Shown: positions 49,907 to 61,900 of the stretch, piece by piece
How positions within the stretch are numbered: the first letter of the stretch is position 1
How the letters are laid out: every line of letters begins with the position of its first letter
NCBI RefSeq assembly: GCF_018143015.1
Contig: NC_054746.1
Span: forward strand, 19,397,532-19,461,531
Length of the DNA stretch: 64,000 bases
Origin: Lytechinus variegatus
Lineage: Eukaryota > Echinodermata > Echinoidea > Temnopleuroida > Toxopneustidae
Reading direction: 5' to 3'
Position numbers and translations under genes: made by a program
The notes under the pieces: generated by a model
Database searches by the model: none
Told to the model about the DNA's origin: nothing
Seen by the model: the letters and a program-made list of their open reading frames with translations, nothing else

Positions 49907-52900
49907 TGAAAAAAATCATACATGCCAAAATATTCCAAGAGAAACTACAAATTCATCAAATATTTCTCATGTGAAATATGCATGATGTTATTATCTAAAA
50001 TTGTTTTTATGTAATTTTTATGTAACTTCTTTTAGTTGTGCTGGCTACTGTATATCATACAGAATTTAAACATATTTGATGGTTGCAGAAGTACAGTAGT
50101 GATTCATTCTCGATCAAATTCTCTCTAGAAGTTTTATTTTTCTTTGTATTTTTTTACCAATACATTTTTCTAGTCCTGACAATGGAAAGACAGTATATGT
50201 CCTGCTGGAATACACATCTGATGCTGCAATCTCAATCTTTGTAGTTGGCAAAGATCCTTCATTTGCTTTACTCAATGAAGATCAGGAGGTATAGCCTTAT
50301 TTACTAGTATTTGTCAGATAAGGGATAGGAGAGACGGGAGGGGATGTCATTAAGAAAATGATTGAAATGTTAATTGACTGGATGGTTTGAAGCAACTGTT
50401 GCTTTACTTTCAAATTTATTTGATTGGTTCTTTGTATAAACATAAGTTTCATTCCAATCTTCTATTTTACTTTTGCAGAAAACAAAATTTAATTAAGTTT
50501 GTCCCTTTTTGAGTAAATATAAATTTAAACTCTTAACTTAGATTGTTTTTATCATTACTGATACTAGTAATTGGTTTTCAGTTGTACAATTGCATATATA
50601 AATGAAGCTAAATTGTAAATAGAATATTCAAAATTCATGACAAGGAAATAAGAGCATGTACCAAATATTGATGATATCAGAGAAGCTTAGTAGCTACAGA
50701 TTTCGAGATTATCTTTGACACCTGTGAAATATAATCTTTTAAAAAGGATATTTAACATAAAGATTGATCATCAGTAAAATGTTTTCATGCATTGAAATGT
50801 TAGATCTGGTATGGTGAGATTGGAGACAATGTTTATCTTAAGAAGCTGAGGCCGTCTCCTGGCTGGGGTAGAATGCTTCGACTCACTGGCCAACAGCTTG
50901 CAGACCCCTCCCATGATGTGTTTGTCACAATCTCTGTCTACTATGATGCCTGGGGTACTCTTTATGAGGTACATATTTCTCAAAGATTTGATTTCAGTAA
51001 TATTTTTAAGCAGGAATTTCTGCATTAATTGAAAAAAAAATACAAATTCACAATGATAATTGTTAAACTAAACTGACGATTGTGAATTTGTATTTCTATT
51101 TTTCAATGAATGCAGAAAACACAATTGTTGTAGTGTAGTTTAAAGCATGTACACTTAATCTAAATGTCTGGATCACTTATGACTAGCAAAAATGCTTGAG
51201 TATAGAGACCGAAGTGAAAGACCACATTTTTTAGTTTGTATTATTAAAGGGATGTCATATTTTGAAAGTATTTGTTGATTACATATAGGAATGGGAAATC
51301 AAGAAATATCAGATAATTAGTAATACTTTGATAAATAAAACTTCATCTGTACTCATATGTCAAACACATTTATATGTATAATTATCATTTTGCATTAATC
51401 AGTCAATGCAAATTATCATGTATGCCTGTTATATTGTATTTCAGTGATATGGTATAATTAGATAGGACATTTGTACGTGTTCATTTCAAAAATGCTTTTA
51501 ACTGCCTAATTTCATACTGTAAAAGTTAGTAATGAGTGTACAGTGAGTTTGCAAAGCCTTTAATCACCTCAAAATAACCATTTACAATCATAAAGATTAA
51601 ATATATTGAAGGTGTTTATGACCTTAAAAAGTCGGAGGGGGAGGGTGGATATGATTCAACCACCCCTCAACATTTTCCCAAAGATGCTCCAAAACATGGT
51701 TTTGTATATGCAAATGGATATTTCTATACTTACATGTATGGATAAAGATATGATCGTTTCATGGCCATTGGCTAAAATTCATTGATTTTAGCACAATTAT
51801 GCTTAAAAAATTTTGTGCAATAAATTTGGCACCCCAAGGAGGGAAACAAATCTAAATACAAAGATCTGTATAAGTAATTCATCAAGTGATCAAATGGATA
51901 AACTAATTTTCAACAGGTTATTTTCTTTAATCAAAGTTGTAAGAATGATGCAAAGAATATTTTAATGAAAAAATTCTGCATTCTAGGAGCTTTGTTTAGT
52001 GTATAAGAGCAAACAGTATGATTTACAATTAAATAAGCATAAGCAAGATCTCAGAGGAGGTTGATTTAACCTCAGGCCATAGAACAGCCCCAAAAGATCT
52101 TCCTGATTAGGTAGGACCCCAAGGAAGAACAGCAGTATTTTGCAAATACAGCTGAATTGGGTGATCCTCCGTTATCGTATGTATCTCTCTTGTATATTGT
52201 ATATTTTTTTAAATCTGATTACGGAAATAAAACAAACAAACAACCTGATTAGAGATTATAAACAGCCTTCTCGCACCAAAATATTGTATGTTTCTTTGTT
52301 TCCCATGCCTGCATAGCACAGGCATGATATCAGTATCATCAACTTAAAATCTGAACCCAAGATTATTTTTTTATATGTACATGTATATATATATGTCATC
52401 ATAGCATTTAAAAACTTGCTCACAACAGTTCTTATATACTTCCCTTTTATATATCATATTATTTTATAGTTCATTGCCTATAGGAGCTCAAATGAGACGG
52501 ACCTAATGAGAAGGAGAATTGATCCTGGTGAAATTCTTGCAAACAGTATGTATGCGTATGCTGCGGTTGAGCTACAGCATGATCACGAGGGCGGAGGAGG
52601 AGGTCACGGTGGTGGAGGAGGTCATGGCGGAGGAGGTCATGGTGGTGGTCATGGAGAAGAAGAAGGAGAAGAAGAGGGAGATCATCATGGAGAAGAAGAG
52701 GAAGAAGAGGAGGATCATCATGGAGAGGAAGAAGAGGAAGAGGAAGATCATCATGGAGAAGAAGAGGAGGAAGAGGAGGGGGAGGAACATCATGGAGAAG
52801 AAGAGGAGGAAGAAGAGGAGGAGGAACATCATGGAGAAGAAGAGGAGGAAGAAGAAGAAGAGGGGGAGGAACATCATGGAGAAGAAGAAGAGGAAGAAGA

Positions 52901-55900
52901 AGAGGGGGAGGAACATCATGGAGAGGAAGAAGAGGAAGAAGAAGAGGGGGAGGAACATCATGGAGAGGAAGAAGAAGAAGAAGAGGAGGATCATCATGGA
53001 GAAGAACAAGAAGAAGAAGAAGAGGAGGATCATCATGGAGAAGAGGAAGAAGAGGAGGAGGATCATCATGAAGAAGAGGGAGGTCATGAAGAGGAGGAGG
53101 GTCATGATGAAGGAGATGATCAGGGGTGAGAAAAATCATTTTTAGCCCTCATAAAAAAAGACATGAGATAACGATTCATCCCTGAAATTACAGATTAAAA
53201 TCTTCTTTGCAATAGAGCCCTGTTAAAAGCTTCAATACAAAATGTAGTTTGAAATAAAAAGTTGAAGAAAAACAGCCACTTTACCAAAAATGTATTTTTT
53301 ACTCTGCTACCCTTCCATTTGTTTTTCCTATATGGCTGATTTCTGTCCTCAAGAAAGAAAAATGACAGCTTTAGTTATTCCATGTGTTAAAATTGCTAAA
53401 TATGAAATAATGAGTGTTTAGTTATCCAGTTGAAAGTTCATCCTTTTTTGAAAAATTGGCCTTGGCATCAATTACTGTAAAATGACAAAGAACAGTGATT
53501 TGGCATTTTGAAAATTAGGGGAAGGCGAATGATCGAAAATCCCAATTAGTAGGCCTACAAATAGGTTTATAGTATTTTCGGTGAACTCAGTTGAAATAAT
53601 TGGTATGAAATGGATGATTATGTTGATAAATAAGATAGCTATAACCATAATTCATAACAGCTGCATACAAATTAAGAAATTTTCATAAAACTATGATAAT
53701 CAGGTAATTTTTATGATGCTTCATTATGGGTCTGCAGCAGAAGTAAAAACTAAAGTGAAAACAGACTTAAATCAGTGGTCAGATTACAGTGTCAAGAAAA
53801 ATTAATTCTTGATATTCATGCCTATCCCACAGGAGAATGTCACCTTTATTGGAATATGAATGCCCATACAGTCAAGTCAACTTTGAAAACCTTGGAAGCT
53901 TTCTATTTGAGCGTAGAGAAAGATATTATCTCGCTGCACCCCAGTTGGCAGGGAGCAACAGGCATACAGAGAAATCCCTAATGATCTACCAAGTTATTGT
54001 GCATCATCTGCTGGAACAAAAAGATGAACTTCAGACAGTCAAGGACAATGTAAGACATCTGACAATACTCAATTTAGACTAAGAATTATCTTCAGTATTT
54101 ATTGATCACCTTGAATCTTCAATTAAGCAACATGGGATTTTTTTTCATTGCTGAATTAAAAAAAAGAAATTCCATGTATAACAAAGATAAATATATAAAG
54201 ATTGTCTTAAAAAATTAGTGAACTTGTTAATGCTGTGAACTTAGTAACGAGCATCATAATTTCATGACTGGATATTGAAGTGATCCTTATGCTACTCACC
54301 TGAGTACTAATGAAATTGTAGGAAAAAAGGATTTCAATAAAACAGAACTCCATATTGCACATTTTCTATGCTTCTCAGGATTTCTATTCTTTTTGTGACT
54401 TATTATAGTCTCCATAAATGTTATCAAGAGTAATCGTTCAAACTGTAGTCACTTTCCCATAAATATTTTTTTTCATTAAAATTGACACACAATGAGAAAT
54501 TTTTTCAGTTTGTATTGCTAAATTTCTAATGGTTCTTTAATATTAATTCTTTATACCACTGTAACACATAACACAATGTAACACATTATATCACTTGACT
54601 GCTGCCTGGATATCACTATGCTTTTGGATCAACCATGATTGAACTTGAAATTTTATCACTTGCTTTATTTGTCCATTTCTTAGTTAAATTGTAAAACCAT
54701 TTCATTGTTAAGTCAGATTTCAAAGAAAATCAAATGTATTGCTTGTTAAAAAGAAACTTATCCTTACTGATCATTATTTCAGAAAAAATCATTGCTGAGG
54801 AATACATCTTTCTATTTTTTTTTTTCAGGAAATTGCTGAAGTCTCCCACAATCCCTTTCGCAGGTGGTATGGAGAAACAGACACATATCGTGACTTTCAT
54901 CAGTATCTTTTTCGAAATAAAGACATGGAATCAAGCATCCATATTGATCCTTATGCTTACCACTTGCAGGTTAGTTGTAAATTCTTAAGAATGATAATAA
55001 TGAGTAGATCCTACATGTAAATATTGCCTTATTACTTGATTTAGCCTATTATTTGATTTAAAATCACAGAGCCTGCATGATAAGCAGGACTCTGAAATCT
55101 ATGAAAAATGAATAGTTTTTTCCCATGAGCACCAAAGCCTGTCTAAAGCTTTGGTAAAAGGTCGGAAAGGTAAAGGTTTGATGCTCAATAGATAAGTCTC
55201 TGGACTTTGAACTACAAGGTCTAGGGTTCGAATCCCACCACGGCACTCGCATCCTTTGGCAAGGCATTTGTCTACCTTTGCCACTCTCCTTCCAGGTATA
55301 GTAGTTGGGTACCCAGTATGAAGAAGTTCCTTGAATGCTCAAGCTCATGATCAGAGTAGCAGTGATAAAGCCAGGGTTGTCACAACGATAAGAAACATAT
55401 TTATTGTATTGATAATGAATTATATGAACTGTATTCTTTTGTGTGATTGACATCTTATGGTTAGCAAATCGGAATATTCAAGAATTTCCATTTCTTATCT
55501 GTCCGTTTAGTGTGTTCCAACTACATGTGAATGTGTATATATCTGTTTTTCTTTACCTCACAGCCATATGGAAACACTCCAGAGGACACCAAAACACTTC
55601 CATCTACCATTTACCTCGACAAAAATGAAATTTTTGAATTTGCCATCTCTTTGGAAATTAGTATCAGTCATGGCAGTGTGGATATTGAGAACCTACAAGC
55701 TCTTGTCGAAGTGTCCAATGATGAACTTCTTGGAATCGATGCACATTTCTTCAAGTATAAATTAAACAACACAATCAGATATGAGGTACAAATGCTAATC
55801 ATTGAATAGTTTAAAGATTTCCTGTTTTTTCAGTAATTTCTTTTTTACTGACAATCATGCAATATTAATTGAATGAAGAGATTGGTGAGAGGTATTTTTT

Positions 55901-58900
55901 TTCTTGCTAACATATCCTGTAGTGCATTAGCCAATTACAAATAAGCAATGACTCAATTTGTAATCTACTGTACACAGCGTTCTCGCCAGAAAAAAATTCA
56001 CCCATGTCGAGGACTTGTGCTGCCACTCCTGGGGGGTGGGTGCGGGAGGGGGGTTCACCCCTCCCTCGCGGAGCGCGGAAGCGACGGCCTTTTCATCAAA
56101 TAGAGACGCTAAGGAAGCCCCATTGTGGCGTATTTTTAAGCCCACACAAATGCACATAAATGCACAGATACTTGCCGTTCAGTCCAAAGAAAGAGAAGTG
56201 CAGCTTTCCAGCTTATGAATTTTCGAGAAAAGGGAAATCACGAAATGCATTCAACTTCGGAACAAAACAGCGTTCATGATTGAGGGTCATGTGATATGTA
56301 ATGGAGTTGGTCAATAGAGTCGAGACGCGTCATCCAACTTAATTCGCTGAGCTAGCTGAGCGCATGCGTGTGGCTTTCGTGCACATACACAAATGCAAAA
56401 TATATCACGGACACTTCCTAGTGATTTACGACTGTGTGTTCCAACACCAAACAACGTAATGGCGTGTAGATCGACATGTAAGTTTTGTGTGAGTCTGTGA
56501 TCTGACGTTTCACCATGGAGCATAGCCGGTGTGATGTGCGGGGCAAACGGGGGAATAGGCAACGGAACGACCGTACCGTGCCGTCATATGCCTGCAATAG
56601 CAGCCGCAAGCTATAGCTGGGCGCCTTGCCACTTTCCTAGCCGTAGTAGGCCTGTAAGTGGTCTTAAGTTTGTGGGACTTCGGCGCAACCCGATAAATGA
56701 AGTTGATATCACTAAGATGAGTTCATGGAGTGTATTATTTTTTTTCTGAATATTTCCATTTAATTTTTCCACGCATGTCGCTGAAATTTCCTTTTCCGCA
56801 CGCATGGTGTTTGAACCATGCGTATTATACACTGGCGAGAACGCTGACTGTACATAAACCCCTCAAAAGAGTTATGCAACTCAAGTTTGAGCAGTAATTA
56901 ATTTCGTAGTGTGCCATCATCATATGTAAAAGTGGTATCATTGGAAAGCATGAATGTGTCATCTGTAATGCTAATGTTATCATGGAATGCGCAGACATGA
57001 TAAATATGCAGCAAATGTGAGAGTGCGATGCACCAATCTTCTTGCAGAGTTGTCTTCCCTGGACCCCCACTTCTTGGCCTGTCATTAACTTCCCCTAATC
57101 AAGGAATTTGAACACAATCTTGAAATTGTACTTTTGCTCACCCCAAACCAAATCGCAAGATCTTTTTGGGTACACCTACTTGGAATTGTCCAATTGTTTT
57201 AGCCTTGAGGAGACTTGATAAACGAGGCATCTTGAAACATGTTAAAAACCACCACTCAGAAAATGACACTTTAACCTCAAACACACACTAAAATCTTTAA
57301 AATGAAAGAGCATAATACACACAATTCAAGTCTTTAGCCTTCATCAATGACCACCCGAATAGCATTCAAGCACATTTCATTCATTTAAGTAAGCACCATT
57401 TGCCACTGTCACTTTTGTAAAACATTCACTGCCACCTGCCTGCATGGTTAAAATTCTATAGAAATGGAGACTCTGGTTAGAAAAAAAATGCATTTTGCAA
57501 TATTCTGACTTTTCCCTGCATTCAGGGTAACTGCCCATTCCATGATTACATAATCACAGCACATCATTGTAAAGAGGAATACTAGTAATTAAGCATTTTA
57601 ATGATACCAGTTTCATCTCTTATACCTCAGTAACAAAAAATACATCCCTCAAAAACGAGTTGCAGAATTTGTTGGGGTTTATTGCATTGAAATTAGTTGT
57701 ATCCTTATCTGTGAATGAAATCTTGCTACTCATTTCAACAATTGATTAGATTCAATTAAGTATTAAATATATTGTAACATGAAGAATGGAATGATATCTT
57801 GCCTTAAATTCCTCATACTGTAATTGTTCAATTTTCCAAAATTGAATCATGTAATTAGCCCTCAAAGATTCATCTTTGATCATTCTTCAAACTGTCAAAG
57901 TCAGAATGAGCTTTATCAGTATCCGGAGTATGCACCAAATAAGTGTTTTCCAACATGTCCTATCTCAGATATCAATTGCTTGCTATTTCCTTTACCATAA
58001 ATGCAATAACTAATTACCAATGCACACACATAAATATCTTTGACCAACAGTTATTGTTTGCTCGCTGGAGGGTATAGTGATTGTTTCATTATGGTAGGAG
58101 ATTATGGTTGCTAGTACACTCGGAAATACCTGAACATTCTAATTATACATCATTTTCTTGAATTAGTGGATATCAGTGTCTCTTTTAATTACTTTTATTC
58201 AATCAAGACACTTTGTTTGGCACTAATTACTGATTGGGGGAAAGAACCTTCAAAATTTCCTTAAAGGGTTTTATTCTCAACCACAATTTCTTTGTGCATT
58301 TGCCATATAAAATTATATCACTATAATCAATACTTTCATTAAAACAATAACATGATAGTTTTGTCTGTTTTTGTGTATTCAAAGGTAACTTTGTATGATA
58401 AGGGTGCCTTGGAGTTTCAGGCAGGGCCAGGTGTAGATCTCTACCCAGCCTCTATGCTTATACATGTATGGCATTCAACATTCTCATGTTTTATCAAGGA
58501 AGGTGATATCTTCAAACCAGAGGTAAAAAAGTTGTCTTTACACACTTTATATCCCTTTACTTGTTAATTTAACCCCCTTATTATCCCTTTGTCATCTTTC
58601 TTGTTTATCATTGATTCTCTGTATTTGTCCCTAAAATTCCTGCTACTCATAGTTGTTCGCTTCCCCTCGCAATCTTCTTTCTACACTTTCCACATTTTGG
58701 ATCCACTCTTCACGATTCTCCCCTCCATCTACCTCCCTCAACATCCTTGCTTTCTCTCCTCACTTTGCTCACTCTTCCTTATATCCTACCTTCCCCTTAT
58801 CTCCAACCTGTAACTACTTTTTCTGTTTTCATTCCTCTTCTTTCCTTACTTCCATTGGCGTAAAACTGTGATGTCATACTATTTACATGGGGGAATGAAA

Positions 58901-61900
58901 CGATAGATCATACCACCCCCCCCCCCCGAATAATAGGTTCACCATTTGGATTTACGCCAGTGTCAATTTCCTTCTTGAAACCCCAAGATAGAAAATTGAT
59001 TTTACAAAATAAATTGATATGTATGGTTCAGTGGTTAGAGCATTGGACTCATAATCGTAAGGTTGTGAGTTCGAATTCCAACTCTGCCATTGTCTCCACT
59101 TTGATAAAAAGGCCCGAGAGTGATATCTGTCATCTATAACGTCAGCCACTATGACTGATTAACCTAGACGTAAAACTTTTCATAGGTAATTGGTTATATG
59201 CCAGCTTGGCGTTTACCAGCAAAAAATGCTGTCCTGCCGAGTTCCTACGGGAGTTACCACAAACAAACATACCTTCATTAGATCACGTTCCATTATCCCT
59301 ACATTCCTTATCTCTTCACTCTCTTCATCCTTTCAATTCTCCTTTCTTTCCTCTTCCATTAAATCCCTCCATCTTTTTCACTCCTCCCTCTTGCAGTTTA
59401 TCAGTACATTCACATCTTCATTAGATCTCTTCTTCAACCTCCTCCCGTCCTTCATTCCTTTTTTATTCACTCTTTATCATCTCACTCCCTGTCCCTTTTT
59501 CCTGTTTCATTCTATCACTACATCCTTTTTACTCCCCTTGCTGTTGTCAGTATGTTCACATCTTCATTATCTCACTTCCTCTCCTTCCTCCCATCCTTCA
59601 TTATCTCTTCACTCTCTTCATCCTTCCACCTTATTTCCTCTTTCCTTCAATCCATTCATCCTTTTTTTCTCCCCCATGCTATTTATCAATACATTAAGAT
59701 TTGTATTAGATCACTCCTCACTCTCCACTCTTCTCTCTTCACTCTTCCACTCATTCTCCTTTCTTTCCTCTTCCTTCCTATCCCTTAATTTTCAATTCAC
59801 TTCAAGGTTTATTAAAAACACGAGTTGCAGCCAAATGGCTGAATTGGTCATGTATAGAAAGTACAAACAATTAAAAGACTCATTACTTATTTTGTTTTCT
59901 CTCCTTCCTCTTGTTGTTTATTAGTACATTCACATCTTCATTAGATCACTTCCTCCCCCCTTCATTCTTTTCCTCAATCTCTTCATTCTTCCACTACCTC
60001 CCCTTAATATCCTCTTCCCTTCCTCTTTTTCACCCCTTGTTGTTTGTCAACACATTCACAGCTCCATACAATTTTGACTGCATGAAAGGTAGCAATTGAA
60101 TCTTTGTCCTTTTATTGTTGCTATTTTATTTCAATCTGTGTACATAATGATTATTCCCAGTAGCTTGCATCAAAGGCCTGTTGCTACCTGGCGTATGCAA
60201 TTGCTGATTTTATCAGAACCCTTTTTGTCTCGCGTCTCTCGCGTGCATACATATACATGTAGCAGAGCGAGACTATACTTGTAGGCGCCGCTTTTCCGAC
60301 GGCGGTGGCGTCATCATTGAAATCTTAACCTAAGATTAACTTTTTTAAATTACATCATAACTTAGAAAGTATATAAACCTAGTTCATGAAAATAAACAAA
60401 GGTAATCAAGTATTACCGAACATCCCCTCTGATTTTCAGGTCACATGACCAAGGTATAAAGTAATTTTAAGGGCAAATGAACTTTGGCGATGTTGGGGGT
60501 CTTTGTTGAAATACCATTGTAACTATTTGCCAGAGGCGCTCTGCTTGTTTTGTTTTTTTTAAGAAATACAAACATTTTATTTGAAGCATGTACATAGATG
60601 ACAATCATTTTGTTTCTATTACCATGCATTCAATTTTGAAGTACCTCATTTAGAATTGCTTGAATTTTTCCCTTATTTGGTGGGAAATAAGTGAAAATAG
60701 TGTTAAGTTTCATTAGAGAGAAAGAAAAAGGAAATAAATAAAAAAAAATTGCTATGACATTTAAGAAATCACCTTTTCAATTCAAGCTGTTGCTTGAACA
60801 GGTTTAAGATATTTAGGCATTTTAAAACCAATAAAATATGGAAAATTCATGTACGTTTCGGTTTCAATCATGCGTAGTTAGCATTCATTTTTTGGATGCA
60901 GAAAATATCAATTTATACATGCACCAGAAGCATAAAAATATCCCTGCTCATTTTTAACCCTGAAAAAAAAGAGCACTCTCGAATTAATGGTTCTTATAAA
61001 ACAGTGTATGATTTTTTTTTCTTGCTTAGTATTACATTAATTCAGTACTCCATACAATTTTTCTTGTATCAATTTATTACATACCCAAAGAGACGTTTGA
61101 GCGGAAGCCATTCTTATAAAGTACACCTTGGAAAGGATTATTTGTAGAATGATGAAGGTAGAAATTGCCTATCCTTGTAGTTATAATTTTTATGATAATA
61201 AGTATTAAATGAGGTTTAATCATAGAAATCTCACAAATATCTCTGTGTAATATTTGCCAACTTTAAAGGGTATCTATACTATGGATGTAATGCTTGGTTG
61301 CCCACCAGGGAGAAAGCTAGTCTTCGATCTTCAGACCAGCATTGACATTCTTGAGAAGAGATTTTATTATGACTGTCCCATCACTACTGAAAACAGACCT
61401 TGTCTCCATTATCATGACGGTAAGGATACTGTAAGCTGTCAGTTATATAATTTATAATAATATAAATTGAGTAACTACAGAAAAAAAGTGATTCTAAATT
61501 TGATTTGCTGATTGTGATGATGGTGATGCTGGTATTAAAAAGGTCCATGATGATGTAATGATGAATACAACTTTAAAGAAGAGAAAAGAACAAACTCCAT
61601 ATATCAGATTGTAGGCTGTTTCAAACTCCCCGTACCTATCATTCCCGGGGAGACCATGCTTTCTCAAATGCAGCAGCCAGGTTATGGAATATGCTTCCTC
61701 TCTCACTTTGCTCAAGACATATACTACTTTTAAAGATCACCGTACCCATTTAAATTTTAACTGATTTTGAATTTATTTTGTTGTATTCCATTTATGATTA
61801 TAAGAAAGATGATTCATCCCTTCCCGTTCACTGGTTGTTCATGTGGGACCGGTGTCCTCAGATTGCTAGAGCTCCTGTGAGTTATGTACTGACTGGGTTT

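Noticed and set aside
52471..53139. Long open frames on the minus strand and in a second plus frame over the His/Glu tract (up to 222 codons)
   Set aside because: The purine-rich repeat lacks stop words in most frames. Only the frame continuous with flanking CatSper gamma exons is supported by splicing phase.
55171..55260. Possible tRNA-Gln gene
   Set aside because: A and B boxes are present, but acceptor and D stems do not pair and a SINE body follows.
59021..59100. Possible tRNA-Met gene
   Set aside because: Same reasons: no acceptor stem and a SINE tail downstream.
59190..59924. 244-codon open frame, Ser/Leu/Phe-rich
   Set aside because: Falls in a C/T-rich minisatellite inside a CATSPERG intron; composition explains the openness, and there is no domain or splice support.
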